The notes under the pieces are model-generated. The model ran no database searches. It was not told the origin of the DNA and saw nothing but the letters and a program-made list of their open reading frames with translations. From Leisingera daeponensis (GTDB lineage Bacteria > Pseudomonadota > Alphaproteobacteria > Rhodobacterales > Rhodobacteraceae), in the NCBI RefSeq assembly GCF_019801465.1, contig NZ_JAHVJA010000001.1:310001-374000 (forward strand): a DNA stretch of 64,000 bases, read 5' to 3'. The stretch's first letter is position 1, and each line of letters opens with the position of its first letter. Of the stretch, positions 44,825-54,217 are shown piece by piece. The translations under genes and the position numbers were made by a program.

Positions 44825-45877
44825 TTAAGAGATCCGGATACGCGGGTTCAGGTACACATAGCCGATGTCAGAGATCAGCTGGGTGACCAGCACCACGAAG
44901 ACTGAGACCACGGATACGGCCAGCAGCAGTTCGATGTCGTTGTTGCCCGCGGCTTCCACCAGGATCCAGCCGAAGCCCTTGTAGTTGAACAGGGTCTCGA
45001 CGATCACCACGCCGTTCAGCAGCCACGGGAACTGCAGCATGATGACGGTGAAGGGGGCAATCAGCGCGTTCCTCAGCGCGTGTTTCAGAACGATGTTGTG
45101 GAAGCTCACGCCCTTGAGGCGGGCGGTGCGGATGTATTGCGCGGTCATCACCTCGGTCATCGAGGCGCGGGTCATCCGGGCGATGTAGCCCATGCCGTAA
45201 AGCGCAATCGTCAGGACCGGCAGGAAGAAGTTCTCGAATGTCGGGTTGTCCATCGCCGAGGTGGCGGTGCCCTTGAACCATTTCAGGCCCACGGTGGAGG
45301 ACGTGAACACAGCGATGAAGATCACGCCGGAGACGTATTCCGGTGTTGCAGTGGTCAGGATCGAGGCGGTCGACAGGCTCCGGTCGGTGACGGACCCTTC
45401 CCGCATCCCGGCCAGCACGCCGATAATCAGCGCCGACGGGACCATCAGCACCAGCACCCAGAACATCAGGCGGCCTGTGTTGCCAAGGCGTTCCGCGATG
45501 ATGGTGGAGACGTCATCCTTGAAGCGGGTCGAATACCCCCAGTCGCCCTGCAGGATGCCGCAGAAGGTCGGCGCTTCGGCGGCCACCTCGGCGCTGACCG
45601 GGCCGTTCATGCAGCGGCCGGTGAACCCTTTTTCGGTTTCCCGGGTCCAGCCCGGCAGCACGCCCAGCCATTGCCCGTATTTGGAAACCATGGACCCGCC
45701 ATAGCCGTTGGCGTCGAGCCAGCTTGCCACGGCCTCGTCCGACATGCGGAAGTTGCCCTGGGTCTTGGCGAGTTTTTCGAGGTTGGGATAGAGGTTCGTC
45801 AGGAAGAACACGATGAACGTCAGGCACAAGGCCGTCAGCAGCATCACGCCCGAACGGCGGAGAATGAAAAGTCCCAT
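44825..45877 (-). CDS. ABC importer permease (DppB type)
   Basis: A 350-residue permease beginning MGLFILRRSGVMLLTALCLT, the usual DppB opening helix. A large periplasmic loop (residues ~35-125) and the transport domain follow, with the EAA-like stretch TARLKGVSFHNIVLKHALRN near 245. It pairs with the enlarged DppC-like permease. A hairpin separates it from the upstream binding-protein gene, which commonly lets the binding protein be made in excess. Confidence 0.92.
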   Translation of the reverse strand: MGLFILRRSGVMLLTALCLTFIVFFLTNLYPNLEKLAKTQGNFRMSDEAVASWLDANGYGGSMVSKYGQWLGVLPGWTRETEKGFTGRCMNGPVSAEVAAEAPTFCGILQGDWGYSTRFKDDVSTIIAERLGNTGRLMFWVLVLMVPSALIIGVLAGMREGSVTDRSLSTASILTTATPEYVSGVIFIAVFTSSTVGLKWFKGTATSAMDNPTFENFFLPVLTIALYGMGYIARMTRASMTEVMTAQYIRTARLKGVSFHNIVLKHALRNALIAPFTVIMLQFPWLLNGVVIVETLFNYKGFGWILVEAAGNNDIELLLAVSVVSVFVVLVTQLISDIGYVYLNPRIRIS

Positions 45878-45949
45878 GGGGGGTTCCCTGTCAGTCTGGC
45901 GGATCGGACCCGGCTTGCGGGGCGGGTCTCTTATCTTTTGAGCTGGAGA

Positions 45950-45973
45950 GCACCGCCCCGAAGGGGACGGTGC
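45950..45973 (-). other. Hairpin between binding-protein and permease genes
   Basis: GCACCG...CGGTGC with an inner CCC/GGG pairing (one mismatch) forms a stem-loop in the 118-base spacer. There is no T-run. It probably lowers read-through or protects the binding-protein mRNA. Confidence 0.55.
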
Positions 45974-45995
45974 AGAAGGCGGGAGCCTTTAGAGC

Positions 45996-47660
45996 TTAGG
46001 CCGCCCAGCCCCACTTGTAGTGGTGATGCTCGAAGGAGACGTGCATGTCGGCACCGACAACACCTTCGCGCATGTGGCGGTAGAGCGACCGCCAGTAGGG
46101 CTGGATGGTCACGCCTTCCTCCTGGATCAGGGCCTGGCCCTTGGCCGAGATTTCACGGCGCTTGTCGGCATCTGCGATCGACAGCGCCTCTTCCAGCAGT
46201 GCATCGAACTCCGGGTTCGACCAGCCGAATTCGTTCCAGGCTTCGCCCGACTTGTAGGCCAGCGCCCAAATCTGCACGCCCAGCGGGCGGTGGTTCCAGT
46301 TGGTCGAGGAGAACGGGTACTTCGCCCAGTCGTTCCAGAAGGTCGAGCCGGGCAGGACGGTCCGCTTCACCTTGAAGCCGGCGTCGCGCAGCTGCGCGGC
46401 CACGGCATCGGTGGTGTTCCGGCGCCAGTCGTCGTCGATCGACAGAAGCTCATGCTCGTAGTCCATCATGCCGGCCTCCTCCATCAGCGCGCGTGCGCCT
46501 TCGGGATCAACCTTCTGCGGCGGCAGCTCGGCGTATTCCGGGTGGATCGGGCCGACATGGTGGTTCTCTGCCGTCTCGCCGCGGCCGCCATAGCCGAGCT
46601 CCAGGCAAACCGAATTGTCGACCGCCATCTGGATCGCTTTGCGGACACGTTTGTCGGCATAGGGTTTCTTGCCGTCGATTTCCGCCAGCTGGTTGGGCCG
46701 GATCACGATCGAGGACATGGTGACAACTTCGGACTTCTTGTAGCCGAGACCGTCCATCACGTCGATGAATTCGCCAACCGATTCATAGAGCATGTCGACT
46801 TCGTCGGATTCCAGGGCCGCCAGCCAGGACGACGGGTCGGTGCCGAAATCGACGTATTCGATGGTGTCCAGCGCGGGCTTGCCATAGATGGCTTCGCCCC
46901 ACCAGGCATGATCGCCGTTGCGCTGCAGCACTGCGCGCACACCAACTTCCAGTTCGCTCAGCAGATACGGGCCGGTGCCGACGTTCTGGGTGAAGTCGTT
47001 GGTCTGGAAGGAAGAGTGAACGATTGCCGCCGGATAGTCAGCCATGCCCGCAATCAGCGAAATATCGGAGGCCGGCAGGTTCAGCTTGACGGTATGGCTG
47101 TCGACCACCTCGATCGCGCCGTCGATTGCCTTGCCGGAGTCATTGTCGACCAGAGTGGCGAACCGTCCGGCCATCGAGTTGCCTTCCAGGCCCTTTTCGC
47201 ACCAGCCGGCGATGTTGCGGGCCACGTCTTCGGCGGTGAAGTCGTCGCCGTTGTTCCACTTGACGCCCTGGCGGACATTCAGGGTGTAGACGGTGGCATC
47301 TTCATTGACTTCCCAGCTTTCCAGCAGCATGCCGGTGAAGGAGCCGTCGTTGTTGTATTCCACCAGGTATTCCTGGGTGCCGCGGCTCAGGTTGCCCATC
47401 TGCGACCAGTCATAGGTGCGCGGATCCTTCAGCGGACGGACTTCCTGCTGCACGCGCAGGGTGCCGCCCTGTTTCTTCTCTTCGGCGGCCTTCACCGGGG
47501 CAGCCAGGCCGATCATGCCATAGGCCGCTGCCGCGGTAACGCCCAGCGAGGTGGCGCGGGTCAGGAATTCCCGGCGGTCGAGCTTGCCGTCCAGCACTTC
47601 CTTGGCGTGCATCTTGGCTGCCCAATGGATCGGGGCTCCGTTGATGGTGTCTTTTGTCAT
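45996..47660 (-). CDS. Family 5 substrate-binding protein of the ABC importer, Tat-type signal
   Basis: A 554-residue periplasmic binding protein. The N-terminus has a twin-arginine motif, [20 protein letters not shown] at residues 27-46, with a long n-region, and cleavage is likely after PVKAA. The mature part has family 5 features such as [17 protein letters not shown] near 135 and [15 protein letters not shown] near 225. The family binds peptides, opines, heavy metals or similar. Tat export suggests folding before export. It is the first gene of the operon. Confidence 0.93.
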   Translation of the reverse strand: MTKDTINGAPIHWAAKMHAKEVLDGKLDRREFLTRATSLGVTAAAAYGMIGLAAPVKAAEEKKQGGTLRVQQEVRPLKDPRTYDWSQMGNLSRGTQEYLVEYNNDGSFTGMLLESWEVNEDATVYTLNVRQGVKWNNGDDFTAEDVARNIAGWCEKGLEGNSMAGRFATLVDNDSGKAIDGAIEVVDSHTVKLNLPASDISLIAGMADYPAAIVHSSFQTNDFTQNVGTGPYLLSELEVGVRAVLQRNGDHAWWGEAIYGKPALDTIEYVDFGTDPSSWLAALESDEVDMLYESVGEFIDVMDGLGYKKSEVVTMSSIVIRPNQLAEIDGKKPYADKRVRKAIQMAVDNSVCLELGYGGRGETAENHHVGPIHPEYAELPPQKVDPEGARALMEEAGMMDYEHELLSIDDDWRRNTTDAVAAQLRDAGFKVKRTVLPGSTFWNDWAKYPFSSTNWNHRPLGVQIWALAYKSGEAWNEFGWSNPEFDALLEEALSIADADKRREISAKGQALIQEEGVTIQPYWRSLYRHMREGVVGADMHVSFEHHHYKWGWAA

Positions 47661-47971
47661 TTAGGTCTCCCTGTCATACCGTTCGGTTATTTTTGTGCGA
47701 AACGGGTGTTGGCCCAGCCGTAAGCCGGGCGGTCATGGTTCGAGTTTTGGTTTAAAGTTTCCCCATGACTGTATTCGGGCAGAGATAGGGCGTTTCGTCA
47801 ATGCACAGTTTCGTCGTTTCCGTGTAAAAATACGACATCTTCAGCGTCGCTTTTCTGATTGCAAGCGGCATGCCGCTGCATACTGTTCAAAACTGCCCAG
47901 TAATGCGCCCCAGTAAAACCGGAAATCCGGGAAGGGCAGGTTTGGTGCCGGGAAACTGCTGGCGGATCAAA
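47661..47971 (-). promoter_or_regulatory. Control region of the ABC operon with a direct repeat
   Basis: A 311-base spacer upstream of the binding-protein gene, with no ORF. On the minus strand GACGAAAC occurs twice (47815-47808 and 47799-47792), 16 bases apart, with a related GGAAAC just before. This could be the binding site of the adjacent AraC-type regulator. Confidence 0.45.
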
Positions 47972-48784
47972 CTATTGCGATCTGCTGCGGGCGGTTTCGC
48001 GCAACTTGCTGGGGGGCTTGCCGGTGTGCTGGGAAATGAAGCGGGTGAAATAGGCCGCACTGCCGAAACCCAGCCTGGCGGCGATGTCGCGAACAGGCAA
48101 ATCGGAGGTGATCAGCAGCGTGCGGGCGGCATGCAGCTGGCGCTCGGTCAGCAGTGCCGCTGCGGTCTTGCCGGCGGCGGCTTTGCAGACCCGGGTCAGG
48201 TGCGTCGGCGTCACCTTCAGGGCTTCGGCGTGTGCAGCCATGGTAGCCTGGCCGCCCTGCAATCCGGCGAGGCGCTGGCAGTAGGCCCGGCACAGGCGCC
48301 GTGCCGCGGGCTGGCCGGGCGGTTGCGCAGCCGTGCCGGGCTGCCGCTGCAGGGCAATTGCGGCGAGTTCGCACCGGGCTTGCACGGCGTGGTGCCAGTA
48401 CGGCTCCCGGGCGGCCTGTTCGCGGCTGATCGCTTCAAAATGCCCAGCCAGCCTGGTCTGTTCCTGAAGACTGGTGAACCGTTTGTGCACCGGCTGCTCC
48501 GGAAACGGCGGGAGCAAGGGGCCGCTCATCATCAGGACCTGGCCCAGGCATTGGCGGCTGAATTCGGCGGACCAGAGTGTGCCGGCCGGAATGAAGACCA
48601 CGCTGTGCAGTCCGAAACCGCGCTGCTCCCCGTTCAGGAAAATGCGGCCTTGGCCGCGGGTGATCCAGATCAGCAGGTGTTGGCAGCGGCTGTGCGCCAG
48701 TTCGGTCTGCCAGCCGCCGTCCGGCGCGAGCCGGGCCAGCGGCACGGTTTGAAACTCTCTGGAAGGGTCTGAATCAAAGGGCAT
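47972..48784 (-). CDS. AraC-family transcriptional regulator
   Basis: A 270-residue regulator. An N-terminal cupin-like sensor domain (residues ~10-150) is followed by two helix-turn-helix motifs at 170-265. The second ends in the family consensus VRDIAARLGFGSAAYFTRFI, then QHTGKPPSKLRE. It lies directly upstream of the ABC importer operon on the same strand and probably controls it. The start at 48784 is the ATG nearest the conserved domain. Confidence 0.9.
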   Translation of the reverse strand: MPFDSDPSREFQTVPLARLAPDGGWQTELAHSRCQHLLIWITRGQGRIFLNGEQRGFGLHSVVFIPAGTLWSAEFSRQCLGQVLMMSGPLLPPFPEQPVHKRFTSLQEQTRLAGHFEAISREQAAREPYWHHAVQARCELAAIALQRQPGTAAQPPGQPAARRLCRAYCQRLAGLQGGQATMAAHAEALKVTPTHLTRVCKAAAGKTAAALLTERQLHAARTLLITSDLPVRDIAARLGFGSAAYFTRFISQHTGKPPSKLRETARSRSQ

Positions 48785-48918
48785 CAGCAATATTAGGCAG
48801 CAGAACCGGTGTTGGTGGCCGCAACAGGTCACGGATCGCTGATTCTGGCAAGTTTCCGCCTGACCGAATGGAAAATGCTGAGAAATTGACGGGCCGGGGC
48901 AAAGGGGCGGGCACCCCG

Positions 48919-49779
48919 TCAGGTAAGGGAGACCTGATGCCACCCTTTCATCCGGGCGCGGAACCAGCTGCGCTGGCGCTTGGCGAACTGCCGGGTGGCC
49001 ACGGCGGCGCGTTCCTCGGCTTCCTCCAGCGTGAGGCGGCCCTCGGCATAGCCCATCAGTTCCGGCACGCCGATCGCCTTGCAGGACGGCAGGTCTGGGT
49101 CATACCGGCCGCGCATCGCGTCGATCTCCGCCATGGCACCCCGATCCAGCATCATTCCGAAACGCTTGCGGATGCGCTCCTCCAGCCAGGTCTTGTCGGA
49201 ATTCAGCACCATGGCGGTGCAGGCCGGCAGCGGCAATGCCGGAGCAGGGGTGTCGTCCTGCCAGCTGGCCAGCGGCCGGCCGGTGGCCTTCAGCACCTCC
49301 CAGGCGCGCTGCACCCGGGCGCGGTTCTGCAGATCGATGCGGCTGGCGGTTTCCGCATCAAGCCCGGACCTGAGCGCCTCGAGGGGCAAAGTGTCGCCTT
49401 CGGCGCGCACCGCAGGCGGGGTGGGGGGGATCTCTGCCATCCCTTCGGTCAGCGCGGTAAAGTAGAGGCCGGTGCCGCCGACGATGATCACCCGGTCAGG
49501 GCCGTTCAGCAGCGGCAGCACCTCGCGCAGCCAGTGGCCGGCCGAATATTCCGCATCATAAGGCACGTGGCCATACAGCGCGTGCGGCGCTTGCGCCTCT
49601 TCCTCCGCCGAGGGGCGGGCAGTGATAACCCGCCAGCAATCAAAGACCTGGCTGGCATCGGCGTTGACAATGATCCCGCCGTGGCGCGAGGCGATTTCCA
49701 GCGCCAGCGCGGATTTTCCCGAGGCCGTCGGGCCTGCAATCAGTACAGGTTTGCCGGGGGCGATGTCAGGCAGGTTCAT
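48919..49779 (-). CDS. miaA: tRNA dimethylallyltransferase
   Basis: A 286-residue enzyme that prenylates A37 of tRNAs reading UNN codons. Walker [14 protein letters not shown] is near residue 15. The [17 protein letters not shown] block (DSxQ-like, here with Ala before Ser) is near 41, followed by [14 protein letters not shown] near 96 and the C-terminal [14 protein letters not shown]. The start at 49779 is favoured over an upstream ATG at 49857. It is divergent from pyrH. Confidence 0.95.
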   Translation of the reverse strand: MNLPDIAPGKPVLIAGPTASGKSALALEIASRHGGIIVNADASQVFDCWRVITARPSAEEEAQAPHALYGHVPYDAEYSAGHWLREVLPLLNGPDRVIIVGGTGLYFTALTEGMAEIPPTPPAVRAEGDTLPLEALRSGLDAETASRIDLQNRARVQRAWEVLKATGRPLASWQDDTPAPALPLPACTAMVLNSDKTWLEERIRKRFGMMLDRGAMAEIDAMRGRYDPDLPSCKAIGVPELMGYAEGRLTLEEAEERAAVATRQFAKRQRSWFRARMKGWHQVSLT

Positions 49780-49855
49780 TGAGGTTTGATCCGTCTCTTG
49801 GGTTAGTTCCGCAAAACTGTGCGGAAACCGCGCTGCGCGGATTGAAACCGGCAGC

Positions 49856-49882
49856 AATTTGCTCCATTTTGCCGCGCAAATT
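49856..49882. promoter_or_regulatory. Inverted repeat in the miaA-pyrH spacer
   Basis: AATTTGC (49856-49862) and GCAAATT (49876-49882) are separated by 13 bases, in an AT-richer stretch about 30 bases ahead of pyrH. Operator-like geometry, no known regulator. Confidence 0.3.
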
Positions 49883-49908
49883 AACCCTCACATCTTCTGG
49901 AGCGCAAC

Positions 49909-50658
49909 ATGCCTCAACCGCAAGAAAAGCCGGAACTGGATCCGGCCGCCGCCTATAAACGCGTCATGCTGAAAATTTCGGGCGAGGCACTGATGGGCGA
50001 TCAGGGGTTCGGCCTGCATCCGCCGACCGTGCAGCGCATCGCCCGCGAGGTAAAGTCGGTGCAGGAAATGGGGGTCGAGATCTGCATGGTGATCGGCGGC
50101 GGCAACATTTTCCGCGGGCTGTCGGGTTCGGCCCAGGGGATGGAGCGCACCACCGCCGACTACATGGGGATGCTGGCCACCGTGATGAACGCGCTGGCCA
50201 TGCAGTCGGCGCTGGAAGGTCTGGGCGTGTTCACCCGAGTGATCTCAGCGATCCGGATGGATGAGGTCGCCGAGCCCTACATCCGCCGCCGCGCCGTGCG
50301 CCACCTGGAAAAGAAGCGGGTTTGCATTTTTGCCGCCGGCACCGGCAACCCCTATTTTACCACCGACACCGCGGCGACGCTGCGCGCCAATGAAATGGCT
50401 TGCGAGGCGATTTTCATGGGCAAGAACGGTGTGGACGGCGTCTATGACAAGGATCCCAAGGAGCATGCTGACGCGGTGCGTTATGACGAGGTCAGCTACG
50501 ACGATGTCTTTGCCAAGCGCCTGAAGGTGATGGATGCCTCTGCCATTGCGCTGGCACGCGACAACAACCTGCCGCTAATCGTGTTCCCGCTGGATGAGCC
50601 GGGCGGCTTCCGCGGCATTCTGGCCGGCGAAGGGACCTATACCAAGGTCCACGGTTAA
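49909..50658 (+). CDS. pyrH: UMP kinase
   Basis: A 249-residue amino-acid-kinase-fold enzyme that makes UDP from UMP. It shows [16 protein letters not shown] near residue 22, [10 protein letters not shown] near 61, and [17 protein letters not shown] near 144. It begins the conserved pyrH-frr-uppS-cdsA-dxr run, but a strong terminator directly after it suggests a separate transcript. Confidence 0.96.
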   Translation: MPQPQEKPELDPAAAYKRVMLKISGEALMGDQGFGLHPPTVQRIAREVKSVQEMGVEICMVIGGGNIFRGLSGSAQGMERTTADYMGMLATVMNALAMQSALEGLGVFTRVISAIRMDEVAEPYIRRRAVRHLEKKRVCIFAAGTGNPYFTTDTAATLRANEMACEAIFMGKNGVDGVYDKDPKEHADAVRYDEVSYDDVFAKRLKVMDASAIALARDNNLPLIVFPLDEPGGFRGILAGEGTYTKVHG

Positions 50659-50680
50659 TCCGCCCCGAAAGCAGGTGCAG

Positions 50681-50711
50681 CCGCGGGCCGCTGGCGGCCC
50701 GCGGTTTTTTT
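50681..50711 (+). terminator. Terminator of pyrH
   Basis: CCGCGGGCCG (50681-50690) pairs perfectly with CGGCCCGCGG (50695-50704) around CTGG, followed by seven T. Confidence 0.92.
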
Positions 50712-50919
50712 GCATCTTCGGCCAAGGCACCGGTGCGGCCCGCGGATCAAGGCCGTGAATTACGCCGCTGGCAGGCTAGATCTTGCTGCACGGGGGCTGG
50801 GACCGGGAGCGGGTCAGCCTTTGCGGCGGCGGCAAATCCTCCGCAACATCGCTATACATCAGCCTTCCAATGGCTTATGAGCCAATGGAAGACCGCCTCA
50901 GATAAGGGGAGAGAGCAGC

Positions 50920-51483
50920 ATGTCTGATGATTTTGAACTGGATACCGACGATCTGAAACGCCGCATGGACGGCGCCATGGCCAACCTGCGCACCGAATTC
51001 GCGTCGCTGCGGACCGGCCGGGCTTCGGCTTCGATGCTGGAGCCGGTGATGGTGGACGCCTACGGCTCGCCGACGCCGATCAACCAGGTTGGCACCGTGA
51101 ACGTGCCGGAGCCGCGGATGGTCACCATCAACGTCTGGGACAAGGCGCTGGTGGGCAAAGTGGAAAAGGCGATCCGCGAATCCGGCCTTGGCATCAACCC
51201 GCAGCTCAACGGCACCATCATCATGCTGCCGATCCCGGAGCTGAACGAAGAGCGCCGCCGCGAGCTGGGCAAGGTTGCCGGCCAGTACGCCGAGCACGCC
51301 CGCGTGTCGATCCGCAACGTCCGCCGCGACGGCATGGACCAGATCAAGAAGGCCAAGGCCGACGGCATGTCGGAAGACGATCAGAAGTTCTGGGAAGCCG
51401 AAGTGCAGGAGCTGACCGACAAGATGATCAAAGCGGTGGACGAGGCGCTTGAGACCAAGCAAGCCGAGATCATGCAGGTCTGA
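50920..51483 (+). CDS. frr: Ribosome recycling factor
   Basis: A 187-residue two-domain protein that, with EF-G, splits post-termination ribosomes. It has the helical-bundle segment [20 protein letters not shown] near residue 24 and the C-terminal [21 protein letters not shown]. It is full length. It is preceded by a 208-base spacer after the pyrH terminator, so it has its own promoter. uppS follows by 9 bases. Confidence 0.97.
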   Translation: MSDDFELDTDDLKRRMDGAMANLRTEFASLRTGRASASMLEPVMVDAYGSPTPINQVGTVNVPEPRMVTINVWDKALVGKVEKAIRESGLGINPQLNGTIIMLPIPELNEERRRELGKVAGQYAEHARVSIRNVRRDGMDQIKKAKADGMSEDDQKFWEAEVQELTDKMIKAVDEALETKQAEIMQV

Positions 51484-51492
51484 CGGCGCAGA

Positions 51493-52251
51493 ATGCCGGG
51501 AGACGCAAATCCGCAAGTGAGTGCTGCCGGAGAAGCTCCGGCGGCCCGCTCCGGCCCGCGCCATGTGGCCATCATCATGGACGGCAACGGCCGCTGGGCG
51601 CAGGCCCGCGGGCGGCCGCGGCTGTTCGGCCACCATGCCGGCGCGCGCCGGGTCCGTGAAGTTGTCGAGTGCTGCCCAGGTCTGGGCGTGGAATACCTGA
51701 CCATTTTTGCCTTCTCGACCGAGAACTGGAAGCGCACACAGACCGAAGTTGCCGGTTTGATGAGCCTGTTCCGCCGCTATATATCCAAGGAAATGAATGC
51801 CTTGGCGGAAAAGAACGTCCGGGTGCGCTTTATCGGCGACCGGGTGCGGCTGGACGCCAAGCTGATTGGGCTGATGGACAAGCTGGAGCGCAAGACCGAA
51901 GGCAACACCGGCACCCAGCTGACCATCGCGCTGAATTATGGCGGCCGCGACGAGGTGGCGCGCGCGACGAAACGGCTGGCGCGGGATGTCGCTGAAGGCC
52001 GGCTGGATCCCGACAAGGTCGACGAGGAAACCCTGCCGCGCTACCTGGATACTCATGTGCTGCCGGACCCGGACCTGGTGATCCGCACCAGCGGCGAAGC
52101 CCGGATCTCGAACTTCCTGCTGTGGCAGTCGGCCTATGCGGAGTATGAGTTCATCGACACGCTGTGGCCTGATTTCACTGGCGAAGAGCTGGAACGGCTG
52201 TGCAACAGCTACGGCCGCCGCGACCGCCGGTTCGGGGCCGTCAAGACATGA
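51493..52251 (+). CDS. uppS: Undecaprenyl diphosphate synthase
   Basis: A 252-residue cis-prenyltransferase that makes the C55 lipid carrier for peptidoglycan and polysaccharide. It has the catalytic VAIIMDGNGRWAQARG near residue 26, FSTENWKRTQTEV near 76, and RTSGEARISNFLLWQSAYAE near 198. The first ~20 residues are variable and the start is weakly supported. Its TGA overlaps the cdsA ATG (ATGA). Confidence 0.96.
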   Translation: MPGDANPQVSAAGEAPAARSGPRHVAIIMDGNGRWAQARGRPRLFGHHAGARRVREVVECCPGLGVEYLTIFAFSTENWKRTQTEVAGLMSLFRRYISKEMNALAEKNVRVRFIGDRVRLDAKLIGLMDKLERKTEGNTGTQLTIALNYGGRDEVARATKRLARDVAEGRLDPDKVDEETLPRYLDTHVLPDPDLVIRTSGEARISNFLLWQSAYAEYEFIDTLWPDFTGEELERLCNSYGRRDRRFGAVKT

Positions 52252-53024
52252 GCGCTGCCAGGGACCGGTGGGCGGATCTGCTGCCGCGGGCGGTGTCTGC
52301 GGCAGTGATGATTGCCGCGGGCGGTTATGCCGTCTGGGCTGGCGGGGCGGTCTTCAACGTGATGATCGCACTGTGCTGCGGCGGCATGGTTTGGGAGCTG
52401 GTGCGGATGGTCGCGCCGGGGCGGCGCGGCACGGCGTTGCAGCTGGGCGCTATCGCCGCTGTTGCGGTGTTTCTGGCGTCGCTGCTGCCAGCCCTTGGGG
52501 TGCTGCCGGTCCTGGCGGCGCCTGTGGCGGCCGGGTTCAGCCAGATCAGTGAACGGCGGCAGTATTTCACCGGTTTTGGCCTGTGGGTGTTGCTGGCGGG
52601 TTTCGGATTCATCTGGCTGCGCGGCCAGATGGGGGTGGCCTGGATGCTGTGGCTGATCGGCATTGTGGTGGTCACCGATGTGGCGGGGTATTTTGCGGGC
52701 AAGGCGATTGGCGGGCCGAAATTCTGGCCCCGCGTGAGCCCCAAGAAAACCTGGAGCGGCACCGCGTCCGGCTGGCTGGCCGCTGCTGTCGTGGGCGCGG
52801 TCTTTGCCGGGCAGATGGGGCTGGGGTACGGCATCGTTGTCCTGTCGGTTCTGCTGTCGATGGCCAGCCAGGCCGGCGATGTGGCGGAGAGTGCCTTGAA
52901 GCGCAAGATGGGCGTCAAGGATTCCAGCGCGCTTATTCCCGGCCATGGCGGGCTGCTGGACCGCTTTGACGGGATGCTGGGCGCCGCGGCCATGTTCCTG
53001 GCCGTAACCGTCTTCTGGGGATAA
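52248..53024 (+). CDS. cdsA: Phosphatidate cytidylyltransferase
   Basis: A 258-residue membrane enzyme that makes CDP-diacylglycerol, with about seven hydrophobic segments. SPKKTWSGTASGWLAA is near residue 164, and the family signature includes KRKMGVKDSSALIPGHGG and then LLDRFD near 221. It is translationally coupled to uppS, with dxr following after 16 bases. Confidence 0.95.
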   Translation: MSAARDRWADLLPRAVSAAVMIAAGGYAVWAGGAVFNVMIALCCGGMVWELVRMVAPGRRGTALQLGAIAAVAVFLASLLPALGVLPVLAAPVAAGFSQISERRQYFTGFGLWVLLAGFGFIWLRGQMGVAWMLWLIGIVVVTDVAGYFAGKAIGGPKFWPRVSPKKTWSGTASGWLAAAVVGAVFAGQMGLGYGIVVLSVLLSMASQAGDVAESALKRKMGVKDSSALIPGHGGLLDRFDGMLGAAAMFLAVTVFWG

Positions 53025-53040
53025 CCAGGCAGGAAGAGAC

Positions 53041-54213
53041 ATGCGGAAAATTTCGATCTTCGGCGCCACCGGGTCGATTGGTCAGAACACCATCGACCTG
53101 ATCCGCCGCGCGCCTGAGGCCTATGACGTGGTGGCCCTGACCGGCGGCGCCAATGTTGCGCGGCTGGCAGCGGATGCCGTTTCCTTGCGGGCGGATGTGG
53201 CTGTCACCGCCTTTGAGGACCGCCTGCCGGATCTGCGGGCAGCGCTGGATGGCTCCGGCGTGGAGGCAGCAGCGGGGCAGGCGGCGCTGGTGGAAGCGGC
53301 CGCGCGGCCTGCGGACTGGATCATGTCGGCGATCGTCGGTGCCGCGGGGCTTGCGCCCGGCCTGGAAGCGCTGAAGCATGGCACCACGCTGGCGCTGGCC
53401 AACAAGGAGTCGCTGGTCTGCGCAGGTCGGCTGCTGCTGGAAACCGCCCGGAACCACGGCGCCCGGCTGCTGCCGGTCGACAGTGAGCATTCGGCGGTGT
53501 TCCAGGGGCTGGTGGGCGAGGACATCGAGGCCGTGGAGCGGATCGTCATCACCGCATCCGGCGGCGCCTTCCGTGACTGGCCGCTGCAGGACTTGCCGAA
53601 GGCAAGCCTGGCGCAGGCGTCTTCGCACCCCAATTGGGACATGGGCCAGCGGATCACAATCGACAGCGCATCGATGTTCAACAAGGCGCTGGAAGTTATT
53701 GAAACCCGTGAATATTTCGGTGTCAGGCCGGAGCAGATCGAGGTGCTGGTGCACCCCGAGTCCCTGGTCCATGCACTGGTTGGTTTCAACGACGGCGCGC
53801 TGATGGCGCATCTCGGCGCTGCCGACATGCGCCATGCCATCGGCTACGCGCTGCACTGGCCGGCGCGCCAGACCCTGCCGGTGGAACGGCTGGACCTTGC
53901 CCGTATCGGCCAGCTGAATTTCCGCGCACCGGACCCGGCCCGCTACCCGGCGCTGCGCCAGGCCTATGAGGTGATGGAACGCGGCGGCCTGATGGGGGCG
54001 GCCTTCAATGCGGCCAAGGAACAGGCACTGGATGAGTTCATCGCCGGGCGCATCCGGTTCACCGATATGGCCGCCGTGACGGCCGCCGTGCTGGACCGGA
54101 TCGAGGCGGAACGGGACCTCATTGATGCCGCAATGACACTTGATAATGTGACCCGGGTTGACCATGTCGCCCGGCAACAGGCGGCGCGCGCCGCAGAAGA
54201 ACGCATAGGGTAG
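53041..54213 (+). CDS. dxr: 1-deoxy-D-xylulose 5-phosphate reductoisomerase
   Basis: A 390-residue enzyme, the committed step of the MEP isoprenoid route. The NADPH-binding ISIFGATGSIGQNTIDLI is at residues 4-21, LANKESLVCAG near 119, and the substrate/metal loop LPVDSEHSAVFQ near 143. The C-terminal helical domain is complete. It supplies precursors for the neighbouring uppS product. Confidence 0.96.
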   Translation: MRKISIFGATGSIGQNTIDLIRRAPEAYDVVALTGGANVARLAADAVSLRADVAVTAFEDRLPDLRAALDGSGVEAAAGQAALVEAAARPADWIMSAIVGAAGLAPGLEALKHGTTLALANKESLVCAGRLLLETARNHGARLLPVDSEHSAVFQGLVGEDIEAVERIVITASGGAFRDWPLQDLPKASLAQASSHPNWDMGQRITIDSASMFNKALEVIETREYFGVRPEQIEVLVHPESLVHALVGFNDGALMAHLGAADMRHAIGYALHWPARQTLPVERLDLARIGQLNFRAPDPARYPALRQAYEVMERGGLMGAAFNAAKEQALDEFIAGRIRFTDMAAVTAAVLDRIEAERDLIDAAMTLDNVTRVDHVARQQAARAAEERIG

Positions 54214-54217
54214 ATCT

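Noticed and set aside
46020-47723. A 567-aa plus-strand frame opposite the binding-protein gene
   Set aside because: It is a shadow of the substrate-binding protein. Its composition is unlike a real protein and it has no start signal. Similar shadows at 30136-31479, 50875-52056, 52933-54282 and 56720-58522 were rejected for the same reason.
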